Positions 33,301 through 45,854 of a DNA stretch of 64,000 nt are shown in pieces. The translations under genes were made by a program, and so were the position numbers. The stretch lies in contig AP031356.1 of NCBI GenBank assembly GCA_037833965.1, forward strand, positions 6,780,501 through 6,844,500. Reading direction: 5' to 3'. How positions within the stretch are numbered: the first letter of the stretch is position 1; each line of letters starts with the position of its first letter. Below the pieces are notes generated by a model that saw only the letters and a program-made list of their open reading frames with translations, made no database searches and was not told where the DNA came from. The DNA comes from Marchantia polymorpha subsp. ruderalis (taxonomy: Eukaryota > Streptophyta > Marchantiopsida > Marchantiales > Marchantiaceae).

Positions 33301-35091
33301 TCATCGAATGTTGGGTTGTGCAGCAGACCGATTGACGGCTGGATGGCAGCTGGCTGCATACTGCTTGCTGGTGTGCCCGCCTGTCCAGAACAAGAGCAGA
33401 CCGTTTATTCGACAGGGTACAACTTCAAACTTATCCACAAAGGTTACTTGAAATGGCATAATCTCCGTCCAAAGGTGAGTGAGCTGCATCATCTCGTGTC
33501 CACATGTGAAAAGGTAACGTGAAAAAGGCTTAGGTTTGACAGCGAGTACACAAGTTGGGATCTCTGATCTTCAAAAGTCAGGACTGCTATAAACAAGGAA
33601 CCATATCTACATTCCGCACGAAGCTTAAACACGCATGACGTTTGTGAAGCTGAAAACTGTCAATACAGGATAGCCTCGTTCTCCGACTTTAGTTTAAGAG
33701 CATATCCGGTTGCTGGATCAGAAGGCGAGTTTACAACATGAACTCAGAGTGGTTTGAAAGATTGCTGTGATCTGCTCCTCCTCATGGACGAATGGCTGCA
33801 TTTCCAACTTCCCCGTTTGATGTTTGAGATAAATAAGATGACAAACATCTGATTTTTGGTCCTTACCGGATGGCCCATGAGATTTCCCATTTGACTGGCT
33901 AGTTCGGAAGCTCCAGGAGTCGTCGGTATGACAGCAACACTACTGACAAGAACGTCGACTCCACTCGGGGGACCTTCAATGTACAGCACTGAGCTTTTCC
34001 CCAGGTTGTCAATTTTGAATTTTCCTGAAAGGAGAACCCACTGTCCTTTCGTAGCTGTCACACTGCACCACGGGCAGAAATCCACTGTGAGCACAGCACA
34101 CACTAACGCCACTCCCCATCACTTCACTACAAGAGAACCATGCAAGGAACCAATCCAATTTCAACTTTTGTGACCTCCCTGCGCTGAAAATATATGACAA
34201 AACATCCAGCCTGGCTACTACTATTGCTCACTCGCCCACCAAAATGGACAACTCATGGATCTCAGATGCTTCACCTGCGGGGCCTGACACAAGTTCAGAC
34301 AAGATGATCTGGCACAACCCCAAACATTCAAGCCAAGGTCTCTAGAGAAGGCATTCATTACCTTCCCGAAGCACCCCAAGTCTTCAAACCCACAGCATTT
34401 TCAAGCCATCTACCAAATCATGAATGCACACCCGTGCCCAACAGCCAGACCGAGATTCACATAGAAAAGAAAAATGCCTGTCTTAAGAAGAATAACAGAA
34501 GCGTGAGAAAGCAAGCACGAGAATCGTGACCGGGAATTCAGGCCATCACCTTCCAATCCAGTTGTACTTGGTGCCATCAGACTCGGTCTCCACTTTGACG
34601 GTGGCCGTCACAGGTGCCTGTTCTTCAGGACCGTAAGCACCGATGCCGACCCAAGCTTCAAAGCGGTACTCCTCATCCAGCACCAGCCTCTCGCCAATTT
34701 CCTGGGCGATCCCCTGCCACGTCTCTGTTCGGCCGTGGCCAACGCCGTAGCTGGATCCATTCTCGTGATTCACAGACAAAGAGCAGCCCATTCCGAACCA
34801 CCATTGCGTGCCCTGATCGAAAGTCGGGTTCATCATTATATTGTACATTGCTGCACCACTGTCCCCCATCCTCGTTGCGCTGGACGGAGCAGCAGCAGCA
34901 GCAGCAGAGTCTCGATTCTCGTTGGAACCCAATTTCTTCTTTACCAAATCCTTTCCTTTGCGACCTAGTGAATGGAAGAACTTACTCATCTGTGACAAGT
35001 CCTCCGAGTACTGGGCACATATATCACTCTGCTGAGCACCAATCGCCTCACGAATCTCACGTGACCGCAGGATGATCACTGTCACTAACAC
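30317..35091 (-). CDS. XYN1: Endo-1,4-beta-xylanase, GH10 with three CBM22-like modules
   Basis: Six exons on the minus strand: 35091-34550, 34062-33867, 33380-33019, 32711-32534, 32257-31712 and 31429-30317 (TGA). All have GT/AG borders and consistent phases. The protein is about 978 aa from the upstream ATG, or 944 aa from ATG 34989 (MSKFFHSLGRKGKD), which I think at least as likely. Three carbohydrate-binding repeats follow, each with a NPTFD- or NTNFD-type start and a GPP/GPG-GVDV end: about residues 82-232, 262-420 and 430-590. The C-terminal GH10 barrel contains the acid/base Glu in DVNNEML (about 757) and the nucleophile Glu in WFTEIDV (about 858). The enzyme cleaves internal xylan bonds in the cell wall. 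The order matches plant XYN1-type xylanases. No clear cleavable signal peptide is visible, so its export route is open. Confidence 0.9.
31608..31630. repeat. (ATG)n microsatellite in xylanase intron 5
   Basis: About seven ATG/GAT repeats inside the last intron. On the coding strand, read-through of the intron would give a His run, which explains a misleading extended open frame here. Confidence 0.9.
32390..32431. repeat. Two overlapping hairpins in xylanase intron 4
   Basis: GGGATAGCCAA (32390-32400) pairs with TTGGCTATCCC (32411-32421). Alternatively AAAAAACTTTGG (32403-32414) pairs with CCAAAGTTTTTT (32420-32431). The two stems share bases, so they are mutually exclusive. Confidence 0.7.
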
Positions 35092-36236
35092 CCAGAATTT
35101 CCGCGATGGCTCCAGCTAACCGGTCGATCGGCGAATCAGCCGAGCGACGTGCGCAGTCTCGGACTCCGAAACTCCTCCGGGCTCCAGCAGACGAAGCCCC
35201 TTCCAGCGTCCATGCGCTCAAGGGACCTCCGCCCCTCTCTGAGCGACCGAGACAATTGTCGGTGAGCCGGTCACAGCACGAGAATTCTGTAACTTCACGA
35301 ACTCGAGCCTTCGAGATTATTAAAATACTCGTAAATCGAAGAGGAGGGAGGAGGTGGTTCCAAAACCGGTCGATCTCGATCTCTCTCCTCTTACCTTTCG
35401 TCGAGCTGAAGTCACGCGCGGCCGATTATTGGATCGAAGCGATTCTGTCTGCAAGAATTCCCTCGACAGATTCCGCACACCACGCAACCGATCATGCGCA
35501 GAGATCTGGCCCTCCTCCTCCTGCTGCTGCTGCCACTCCAAGCGCCATAAAACTGCGGTTGCAGGAGGCGCTCGACCTCTCGAGGAAGCGATCGAATGAG
35601 GGCCCCGGGGGAAGGAGGGGGGTTTAGCAGCTGTTGAGCAACTTTTAAAGAGCTGCTGCTTCGGCTGCCCCCATGTCCGGTGACAAGAGCGCCCTGGGCT
35701 CGACACGTGGCCGCTGCGGGCGCCTCCACGGCGCGTGGGGTCAGTTCGAACTTCAAACTTCGAGCGTCGGGAGCGTCGGGAGCGTCTGTACTGATTGCGT
35801 CGAGAGAGAGCGACAAAAACGTCACTAATTCGCCGTTTGGGCTTTTCCTCGGGGCAGGAGGGGGACTTAGGAACGGCCGGAGGAGGCCGCGTTCTTCCGT
35901 TCCTTCTTCTTCTTCTTATTGTCTTCTTCTTCCACTTATTCTAATCCAACGTTCGTCCGTCCCTCCTCCTTCACTTGAGCGAAATTCCTCGTCCGCGTAC
36001 AGTAATGGTGTACATGGCGAACCGAAGTGGGACGACGAATGGCGTTCGAGGTTGAATGTGGATCCCGGACAACTGGTTCCCATCGAAAAGCAATGATTGG
36101 AGCGAGTTTGACTTGTGTGCACGACCGGAGGAGCAAAAGTTCTTCGGGAACTCAGAAGGGCTGATTCGACATCTGACACCCGGATCGTCCGGTCTGCCAT
36201 GGCAATGATGACTGCACCGTAGATGGCTACCGCCGA
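35092..36236. other. GC-rich upstream region of the xylanase gene
   Basis: Long open frames on both strands come from high GC and short repeats (gcgtcgggagcgtcgggagcgtc near 35765, ctcctcctgctgctg near 35515, cttcttcttctt near 35905). They show no domain. This is the likely promoter and leader region for the minus-strand xylanase. I could not place a confident TATA box. Confidence 0.45.
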
Positions 36237-36632
36237 TCCGAGTCCGTATTATTCCTTCCATATTCCCACGTGGCTTCCTTTCTAATCCGACGTGGCAACG
36301 CTTACTGTATTCTATGTGTATCGGTGACCTGTACTGTACTAGACTGGGTGACACTATAATGTTGTCCGACGTGGATGCTCCCCGAGCCTGCCTACATGGC
36401 AACTGTTCATTCATGTCAAATATTCGTTCGAGTCCGAGTCCGGGTATCATTTCTTCCATATTCCCACGTGGCTTCCTTTCTGAGCCGACGTGGCAACCAT
36501 CACAGTTTTCTATGTGTACCGGTGACCTGTACTGTAATAGACTGCGTGACACTATAATGTTGTCCGACGTGGATGCTCCCGGTGCCTGCCTACATGGCAG
36601 CTGTTCATTCATGTCAAATATTCGTTCGAGCC
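36237..36632 (+). repeat. 198-bp tandem duplication with ACGTGGC motifs
   Basis: Two units of 198 bp (about 36237-36434 and 36435-36632) are followed by a divergence point. Each unit contains CCACGTGGC (36266-36274 and 36464-36472) and GACGTGGC (36289-36296 and 36487-36494). These words match the ABA-response element core bound by plant bZIP factors. The block lies 1.1-1.5 kb upstream of the xylanase start. Weak open frames in it are not supported as coding. Confidence 0.85.
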
Positions 36633-38328
36633 AGACCTTCATTATGTCATCATTTTCTCCTCCTTCTACTTGTCATTGCTACGCATTTCGTTCTATCGAA
36701 GCTGTTGTCGATTCGGAATCCCGTGGGTTCGATAGCATTCACTAGCATAGCACCAAGGCCCGCAATATACGGACCTTAGGAAGTCTTGGTATCATCTTCA
36801 CTGGGTGGAATTAGAACTTGTCAGTGACCCATTTCACACCTACAAATCAAATACCTGGGACTTGCGCGAGATGCAATGTCCTTCCTTCTTGGACCTCTGT
36901 CGTGTCCAGATACGACTTAAGAAGTCAGGCATGCAAAGAGAGAGTTTCAGGTTTCGTAAGGTCAGTACGTGTGGCTACAGTGATATCCACCTACCAACTC
37001 CCCAGGGTTTACATACAGGAATTTGCGTACAGACGTATGTTTTACTACCTGACTTGCTCTACTGCAAGGGTGAGGGTCACGCACAGGGACAGTGCAAATT
37101 TTCATTCTTAGTTTGCTTGCAGATATATTGCAAGTTCACGTTTTCGGTATCGGACATGGTCAGTCAAAATTCATGTTTATGTAAATCATCGCTGTGGGGG
37201 TAGGAGCACGCGACTTTTGAATGAGACAAGGGAGACATCGCTCTTAATTGTATGTTGGTGAAGTATATGTTGTCTGGTGAGAAAGCAACAACTGCAGCTG
37301 CAGAAAATCCAGGAATCCTGTTCCAGGTATGAGCTAGAAACAACGGGCTTCTGGTGCAGCTGCAACTCCATAATGCTGTCAAGACTTCGGCCTTCAGAAG
37401 TCCTGTACTACATTGACTAAGTCAACACAGAAGCGATGCAATTGTCAGTACCCCGACGTTCACACCAATGCTCCCCCTTCGGATTCATCAATTTCTCGAA
37501 ACATCAGCAACCTTAAACTACTGTGCTCAGCCACAATCTCTTCGTAAGTTGCTAGGTCAACGTTTTAAACAACGGGCTGAATGGCAGATGAAGAAATATA
37601 ATTCACTTAACGGTAAGCGCCTACATGGTCACAGGTCAGTACTGGAAACGCACTTATGCTTTTACTGACTTGATATGTATCGCAGTCCACACTGTTCGTC
37701 GATAAGAGTTCAAATGGTCACTGTTCAGTAAAGTACTGAACATGTTTCTCAGTTTAGTTTTTTGGATCAATTCAAGGTTGATAATTTTCGATCCCTCCCC
37801 GTAGCAAGTAAAAGCATCCGTAATATCCGATGAGATGAAGAATGTATCAAGTTGTAAGGTCAGTAAAGCACCTGTCATGCATGCATGCAGCTCGGGGGAT
37901 TTTCTCAAAACTAGTCAAAACACCATTGGCTCTCTTCTGCGTTACCTTGCAGATATCAAAAGGCCTCCTGGGATTGGAAGTGCAGAACTGGGAGACAGAC
38001 GGAACAATGATGAGTTACTCCAGGCTAAGAGACACAATGACTCGACAGCCATAATCAATCATCTTGTGTTGGTTGATTGTACAAAACGCATGAGAAAGCC
38101 GGACTTCGTCAAGTTTAACACTACAATTTATAAATCGATCAGAACACTGACTGTCTCAACTTATGAATACATAAAGAAAATACACAGCTACCCTCTCTGA
38201 TAAATTCTTATCCTTAATCAACAGGGGTGTTATATTAGATCCTAGCCTTGATATGACTAAAGAGTCGTTGTTACATATATGCATAACAAGAAAGTAAGTT
38301 CCTAAAACATTTTATCGATACACTAAAT
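36633..38328. other. Intergenic, nothing recognised
   Basis: Plus-strand frames at 36805-37203 and 37835-38200 have no recognisable family and no partner exons. The right end is the 3' flank of the minus-strand GRAM gene. Confidence 0.4.
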
Positions 38329-40283
38329 CTACAGTTGGCCTTCTTCGGGAGCATAAGCTTTGTATGTACGCCTTCTAAGACTCGGTTGAGTATCAAATGG
38401 TTGCTGCAGGTACACCCTTGTGGGGTCATTTGGATCGATATATCTGCAAAAGCAGAAACGTCACATTTTGTGTAAAAAAAAACTGATTGAACACAGGTGA
38501 ATACCCTGCTGAAATTTAAAGAGATGAGCCAATCTCGTACATCGACACCTTACCAATTTTGTTGCTAAACTCAAAGTTAGTCCCCACACAACCTGGCTCG
38601 CAAAGGGTAAATAAACTTACGCATGTCTGATCATGTCTTCCACGGGTGCTTGCTCTGATGGAAGAGGGTTTGCTGGAGGAGCTGAAACATTGACTGATTC
38701 GACATTCGCTGCACGCACAGATCTTAAAAGGCCGAAAAATAATGGTACGAAGGTTCCGACGCCACCTTCCTTGAACAGAATCTTAAAGCTGGACACTTTG
38801 TATAAAGATGGATGTTCGCCATCAGGAACTACCTGCAAAAGTTGAACAGCAGTGCCACAAGTTTCAATACTTTCGTGCTCCTGCAGCTTACAGGTTGCCA
38901 ATGAATAAAAATGAGCAATGAAATCAGATAAAAGGCCTTACAGGATGAACTTTGCCCGAGAGATTGTTGCAAAACAGAATAGGCTGATTGAATTTCTCGT
39001 CGTGTATGTAGAGCTGCACAGATGACAAGCACACGATAAACATACTGGCTAAAATTGAGATTTTGTTACTGTAGGAGCAGTACCAAATCGTCACAATCAT
39101 TTCCAGTGTATTGTACTCATGATGATGGTATTCTCATCGGAACGGAAACAGATCGAGAAGGAACGCCTCTCTGGTTTTAGGACATGAGTCCAAATCCACA
39201 TCGCAGCTTCTGAAGTAAACGATATAATCCGAGTCGACTTTTGGAATGGACTTGAACAGCCAGACAGGGCTCTACGTGTATCGCGAAACCACGTTCCTTT
39301 ATCGGCCCACCACGCTGAGAGCCTGGAAATCAAAGGAGACGAGGGTAGGACAAAACCTCCTACCAAAGCACAAACAAGAATTTTACCGACCACTTACGAG
39401 ACCACATACTTACAAGAGGCAAGTCATAAGCTGCAATGTTTCCGACTGGCTTGGTGGCAACGAAGACAACCCGAAAATTTGAAATGAGAAGTGATCCTTT
39501 TGCGCTGAACTTGCTTCCGGGAGAACTGTAAAACAACAATGTCATATAATGGGATATAGCCACACGCCACTCTCCGTATTTTGCTTTCATCACTTCAAAC
39601 CAACATGTCATAAAACCCTATGTATAACGAGATGAGCTGACACAAACGAGTCTTTTATATGTAGGGCCTAAGCATATGAGTTGCACAATATTTTGAAAGA
39701 GTACTATCTCAATTCAGCATCAAAACAGAGCACAGTCACTCCAAGTAGCTTTCTCTAAGAGGGCTTGGGTTTCAGAAATTGGGCTGAACGATATAACGAT
39801 GGAAACATTCACTAGTCAATTGACCTTCATAACTGACAACAGTTAATTATAAGGGCACGTTGACTGTTTGCAAAGACTAATGAAACTTTCAATATCTTCG
39901 TGAACCGTCGGGTGAAGAATTCACAGATTGCAGTCAAGTATTTTCAGAAACTTCAAACCTCAAAGTTCAAATCGAAATTCCGTAACGGAGTGACAAAAGC
40001 AATAAATCAACCGCACTCGGTGCACAGTCCACACCTCGTACTCTAATTCAAAACCTCCGGACACTCTACTCTAATCCCTCACAATCACCTCCGGCAGCCA
40101 ACCAACAAAGTGAGACACAAAATAAAAAGCTGCACGACGAATCAACCACACACGTTCCGGAAAAAAATCCACTCACTAAGGATGATCGACGTTAAATTCG
40201 ACAGAGTCGCGAGTCAGCACGAACATCTCATCCACGAACGGAATCGGGGTCCCGTTCCCGAAAAGCGGCGGATTCACAGCCAT
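38329..40283 (-). CDS. WBP2-like GRAM-domain protein
   Basis: Five exons on the minus strand: 40283-40177, 39525-39414, 39013-38942, 38832-38621 and 38443-38329 (TAG). All splice sites are GT/AG and the phases agree. The product is 205 aa, close to the family's usual length. It begins MAVNPPLFGNGTPIPFVDEM. A GRAM domain (PH-like lipid/protein-binding fold) spans about residues 20-140, with KGSLLISNFRVVFVATKP, LYIHDEKFNQPILFCNNLSG and FKILFKEGGVGTFVPLF. A short Pro/Ala linker precedes the plant-specific tail IDPNDPTRVYLQQPFD. Relatives are the animal WW-domain-binding protein 2 and conserved, poorly characterised plant proteins. The start is fixed by the strongly conserved first residues. The upstream sequence is GC-rich with a (TC)n tract. 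Confidence 0.92.
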
Positions 40284-40820
40284 CGCTGCGATCAAAATCA
40301 AAGCCCTGCTCTGTGTGCCACCCACCCACCAATCCGAACCACCAAACCTTCCTCGTCCTCTCTCTCTCTCTCTCTCTTTCTCTCTCCACTCCTCTGCTCC
40401 TCTGCTCCAATTCAATCCACTTTCAAGAAGGCCGACGAGCGCTGGGCAACGGGCACGGATTGGCAACTATGTATGGGCTCGACGATCGGGCCAGAGCGGG
40501 CAGGACAGGCAGGCAGCGGAGAGGGCAACGGCTCACACGGAAGTGGTGGAAGAGGCGGGCAGAGGCAAAATGCGTGCCGACAGAGACAGAGGCCGTCCCA
40601 TTCCTTCCGCGCTGCGCTTAACTACTACCTCTGCAGGCGCCACCTGGCGCCCTGCTGGCCCGCTCTCCTCTGACTCCACGTCTTCCGCCGCGGTTACCAT
40701 AGTTTCCCTTCACTCGGTCGCCCGTCCGCATGCCACCCCGACCACGTCGTCCGTCCTGAATAGCCTTGTACTGTACCTTCAGAGTCCTTTCTCACACATA
40801 GGCTCTGCATAGAGTAGTAA
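40284..40820 (-). promoter_or_regulatory. GC-rich leader/promoter region of the GRAM gene with (TC)n
   Basis: GC-rich sequence with a (TC)n run at about 40360-40378. On the transcribed strand this is (GA)n, a common feature of plant core promoters and leaders. The open frames here are composition artefacts. Confidence 0.45.
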
Positions 40821-42480
40821 CGTAGTCGACGGGCTACCATGTGAAATGTATATTATATTATCTCATCTCTATAGTTTGTGTATGGTAGAGATATATTATT
40901 TTCGTATTCTTTCATTTTTTAGCATTATGCTAAAGCGATAATTTCTTTAATTCCAGTTCGTTCTATTCGTTGATGAGATTTTCCATCAGTTTTGCTATTT
41001 TTTGGCCCACCGTACATCTGAATTTCCTACATGAATTCTAATTCCCAATAATTCGGCGGCTGTCAAGGTTTACAAACATATATGCGCTTGTGGTTCACAT
41101 ATGAAACGAATCAGAACTAAATTGACAGGTCTGTTTGGTGATGTCACCTGTGTCTAGAGTGTAGCATAGAAAAATAGTTTATACAATTCTTACTTCAACG
41201 AACAATGATTATTCAATTAGAATACTAAACTATCCTTCAAATTACGATAATCTGTAAGTTGAGCTAATGAATTTTTAAATCCTCGAGTTTTGAACATGCA
41301 TATGTACTTTTTTAGGTTCTCTTCTCCTGAAACTGTCTCTAAGATCTGAAATTTTTTGGTTTTTTAACTAAATATTATGAGCTTTCCAACCATATAAAAC
41401 TATTGTGAGACCAAACTCGCAATGGTGATATGAAACTGGATAGAACGTGGTAGACTTGAGCAACGCCCCAAACAACGCCAAGTAGGCACGAACTCTGACA
41501 CGTGAGATCCCACGTGTCAGATTCAAGGGGTCTAATCAGCTCGACGATCCGTTGTTTAGTGAGCAATAATGTCACCAAAGGCTACTTCTCATGCTCTTCC
41601 GAAATGACAGTTCTCGCCTTCATCTCAGTTGGAAGGTTTTGAAGGGTCTCTAGGAATATGATGCTGTAAGTAACATCGCTAATCTTCGTCGTGTACAGAA
41701 CGCAACGCAGATTGCCAGAAGTCCAGACAGCTGCAAAATCTCACCTGTCCAGAATCTTCTCGAACCTCCGTACATTTCACATGAACATGTCAATTTCATG
41801 ACGAAAGAACCTGATCCTTCCAGTTCGACTACACAGACCAACCACGTGGTGGTCCACGGTCTGGATTTCGCTCATCCTGTCACTGTCAGTTGAACCACAG
41901 TAATCCTGATGAACCATGGTTAGTTACATTCATCTGATTCACACGAAACCCGGGAGAGTACTGTAACCCAACGGTTAAAACTTCCTCGCTAAGTTTCCAT
42001 TGGTTCCTTGTGGACAACACTGAAGTCTCAAGAGTCCAGAAATACATACTGTACAATACGGTGCACGAATACAATACATAACAAACGGAAAAATTAAAAC
42101 TCAAGGAGCCAAAGAGATAAATGGAGTATCCTTCATTAAACCTACCTCACAAATATCCTTCATGATGTATTTCGCTATTTATAAGTCCACTTTTTCGGTT
42201 TATCTAAAACGCCTACGTAGGCTAGGAGCAGAACCTGAGGAGTACTTGGGAATAATGACCAAAACATGAAAACACAAGAAGGTCGTCGATATTTAATTTA
42301 TAATTAGATTAAATATCGATTTATTTAATCAACTTATATGTAAAAAGATTTCAATCTGGATAATTAGCACTTATCGATGGTCACGATTGCAGCCCGTTCC
42401 CCTCTGAGCTCTAAGTTAGTTTCCCACAGTCGACCCCACACTCACTGTACGAAGAAACTCTCCTTCTTACAATGACAAAG
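40821..42480. other. Intergenic region with an inverted G-box pair
   Basis: AT-rich, with no supported gene. At 41494-41521, TCTGACACGTG and CACGTGTCAGA form perfect 11-bp inverted arms around agatcc, each containing CACGTG. Short open frames on the minus strand (41375-41578, 41650-41841, 41886-42104) are not recognised. Confidence 0.5.
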
Positions 42481-42972
42481 AATTGAGTGGTGCAGTCGTC
42501 CCGTCCCTCGTTAGAGTGACTCACCACTTGCTAAGGTGAATCGACAGCTTGTACTGCTTCGCCGCACTGGCCCGTACAGTACGAGAGCAACGTGTACCGA
42601 AGAAGGTCTGGAACAACAACAACAACGACAACAATCCGCTGGACTTTGTCCCGAAACGGGATTGGACTGGATGGTCCCAACGACGAGCCGAGTTATCTTC
42701 CCCGCGACGGGGATTGCAACGACCGGCACCGGCACAGGCGAGTGCCGCCCGACCCTCATCCCGTCTCCTGGCGCTCATTCGCTCGCCAGCTTCAGCAGAC
42801 GACGAGAGAATCGGAGCATCGCAGCAGAGCAGCAGCGCGAGCTCGAGCGGTGGTGTGCCACTTGTGTTTGGGGTGGGTCATCGATGCGGACGAGCAATTG
42901 GAGCTGATTCGAGGTTTGTGGGATTCGCGCGTGGGATTTTGGAGGCGGGGGTTAGATTTTACGGGAGATTTC
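42481..42972 (+). promoter_or_regulatory. GC-rich leader/promoter region of SUFD
   Basis: GC-rich DNA with a (CAA)n stretch near 42613-42635. Several frames stay open through it into the first coding exon, but the transit-peptide-like sequence begins at ATG 42973, so upstream open frame is taken as leader. Confidence 0.4.
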
Positions 42973-45854
42973 ATGGCGCCTGTGCTGCAGCATTCCATCG
43001 CGGGGCCGGCGTGCTTTGTTGTGCCCCGGAGGACCATCGCCATCGCCGCCGCCGCCACAGCGCCAAGGTCTGCAGCTCCGAGGTGCAATGTGGCCTCCGT
43101 TGCCGAGCCGCAAGCGCCCCCTGCTGGCAGTCCCTCTCTTCCGACGGTATGGTGCTCGATTCTTGCGCTTCGTTTTCTGTCGAGAAATCCAGTCGTTCTT
43201 CCCGTCTTTCTTCCTGTGGCAGGCAGGCAGGCTGGTCTGGTGGGATTTTCGTGGCCAGTGTTTTGAGCTAGTTTTCGAGTGGTGGTTTGTGTTTGTGTGT
43301 TCGAGCGGAGACCGACCTTGGCCATGTTCCAAGTTTCGGCTCGGTGGTCTGCTTTTGTGGAGTGGAAGTGCGTCGTGCAGATTCAGATGGTCAGCTGATT
43401 GATTGAATCCTGTGACACTGCAGGGGTCGGCTGTGAGTTCGAGAAGGTACCCGAGGTCTGTGGCCCTGCGAACTGCGCTCTCCGAACCGGCAAAATCTGG
43501 AGCTAAAATTGGAGGTAATTCGACACTGCAATCCACATGTAGAGTTGGATTTTGGACGTCAAGAAAGAATGAAAATGATGAAACTCTTGCTGAGAGCCGC
43601 TGATTCGTAGCGTGATTCCGAGAATTTATGTTCGTGCGGCTGAGCTCTGAGTTCGATTTTAATCCGAGTTTTTGGACAAGAAGGAAATTTTGTGATGAAA
43701 AACCCTTGTGGAAATAAAAGTGCATAAAGCGTGCCTAAGCAATTGCTTCTACCTCAGCCAGTGTTAAATATTGCCGTCGTCCGATTCAATCTTGCAAGTG
43801 ATTGCTGTGAGCTGCCGTGAGGATTCCGTGGTTATGTCAGGTCAAGCAGCTCGTGATAATTGATCGAGCTTGGCGTTCTGACTTGAATTTTGAACCTTTG
43901 AGCCCAGAATAGGAAGAAGGCATGGAGCTTATGTTCAAGAAGCTGCTCTAAGAGACCAAGCCGAGGCATCGATGTCTTTCGTGTCTGCGTCGACTCCTGA
44001 TCTCTTCCTTCTCGACCTCGCGTCGAAGCTTGAAGATTCAATCGCACAGGATGGTCTTGCAAATGATCCACTGGCAAGACTTAGAGAAGAGGCCACGGAG
44101 GCAACTTTGAGCTGTCACTGGCCCACAAACAAGGATGAATCTTATCGCTTCACGGACGTGAAGTTTCTGAAACAGGCCAACATCAATCCTGTGAACGTGC
44201 CATCCGAGTCATCTTTCGATCCTGCATCGTTGAATCTGCCAGATTCTAATGGCAGCAGACTCGTATTCGTAGACGGAGTGCTGTGCAAGAATTTGTCGAG
44301 TCTGGAGGACGTGCCAGAAGGGGTGGTCATAGGGAGCATTTCGTCTCTGCCCAAGGAGGCTGTGGAAGAGCATGTCTTACCGAGGCTGTCAGGTGTTGCC
44401 AGAAGGAGCGAGGGAGACGTGTATGCTTGTCTGAATGGGGTTGGTGCCAGGGATCTCGTTGTAGTCATTGTGCCTACAGGTGTGAAGGTTCCGAAGCCTC
44501 TGTATGTTCTGTACTACTCAGCCCAAGGAGGTCCAGTTGGTGGCCCAGATTCTGCCTTTGCTCTTTCCAACCCTCGACTTCTTGTCAGCGTGGGAAAGGA
44601 TGCAGAGTTGGACTTGGTCGAAGACTTCACTGGAGCTCCGCAGACATTGTACTGGACGAATTCCGTCTGTGAGATTGACATTGCGGAGAGCGGTCGAGTT
44701 GGTCACAGCTACGTGCAGGAGCAGAGTCTGAACGCTGTCCACATTCGACAGACTTACGTTTCACAGGTTAACTTTACTCCTGTGAATCTGCGCAATACAA
44801 CACTGTTTCAGTGTGCCTCCACTCTCTCCTATAGTCCTCCTTGGTATCAGAAATCATCATTTCTTCATGCACGTCCTGGGTGAATTTTTCCGGATCTCCT
44901 CTTTCATTCAAATGCATATATCTCTGGGAGCTTGGTAGAAGTGTGTAGCTCACATTTGGACTCGTTCGCTAGTTTCATGACCAAGATATTTTTGTCTTCA
45001 GGTGACGGCGAGCACCTACAAGCTGGTCGAAGCTGGATTCGGGGGAAGACTCAGTCGTCACAACTTGAGCATTCAACAGCTTGGTCCAGACACCATCACC
45101 GAAATGTCCACATTTCTGCTGGCGGGTCGAAAGCAGCTCCATGACCTGCACAGTAAGCTTGTCCTGGATCATCCTAGGGGAATTTCTCGTCAACTCCACA
45201 AGTGCATTGTGAGTGATTCTTCGGGGCACGCAGTGTTTGATGGCAACGTGAGGGTTAACAGGTATGTCCCCCTCTGTCGGATCTGGAAAAAGTGACAATG
45301 TACTTTCATAGTCTGTCCCTTTGGATGCGAAGTGAATTGACCGAAGCCTGCCATGCTTGACTTCTTCAAAACAACACTCGATTTTTTTGCTCTGTACTGA
45401 AAGATATGCTAGGCGGCAAACTAGTTTCACCTCCGTCTTCATTTTATTTTGGTTAGGGGTTTTTCTGGTCCTTATGAATCAAGGTGGAAGATTACAACAT
45501 GCACGTCGTGAATGCAGATTTGCACAGCAGACCGATGCCGGACAATTAAGCCGAAGTCTGCTTCTTGCACCGAGGGCAACGGTGAACGTGAAACCCAACT
45601 TGCAAATTATCGCCAACGATGTCAAATGCTCTCATGGTGCAGCTATAAGTGATCTGGAGGAAGATCAGCTGTTTTACTTTCGAGCTCGGGGCATAGACGT
45701 CCAGACAGCGAGAAGTGCTCTGGTCTTCTCCTTCGGTGCCGAGGTGCTGCAGAAGCTGGTGGGAGAAGGTCTTCGGAAGAGGGTTGAGAATCTTGTGAAG
45801 AGCTCGTTAGCTGCAGAAGGCTACATCAAACCCGATCTTCCTGTCACAATTTAA
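42973..45854 (+). CDS. SUFD: SufD, plastid Fe-S cluster assembly scaffold subunit
   Basis: Five exons fit: 42973-43146, 43424-43514, about 43913-44766, 45002-45261 and 45518-45854 (TAA). The product is about 571 aa. Residues 1-60 are rich in Ala, Ser, Pro and Arg and poor in acidic residues, as in a chloroplast transit peptide. The core matches SufD: a FRFTD-like SYRFTDVKFLK, then a right-handed beta-helix. Within this are VQQLGPDT-like IQQLGPDTITE, LDHPRGISRQLHKCIV, FDGNVRVNRFAQQTDAGQ, NVKPNLQIIANDVKCSHGA and DLEEDQLFYFRARGID. SufD works with SufB and the ATPase SufC to build Fe-S clusters in the plastid stroma. The exon 3 acceptor is the least certain border (aatag|GA at 43913 or caag|AA at 43940). 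Intron 3 read-through at 44767 is excluded by the GT donor. Confidence 0.9.

Noticed and set aside
42549-43271. A 240-codon plus-strand frame overlapping SUFD exon 1
   Set aside because: The alternative frame with a transit-peptide-like sequence, a GT donor at 43147 and downstream SufD exons in phase explains this region.
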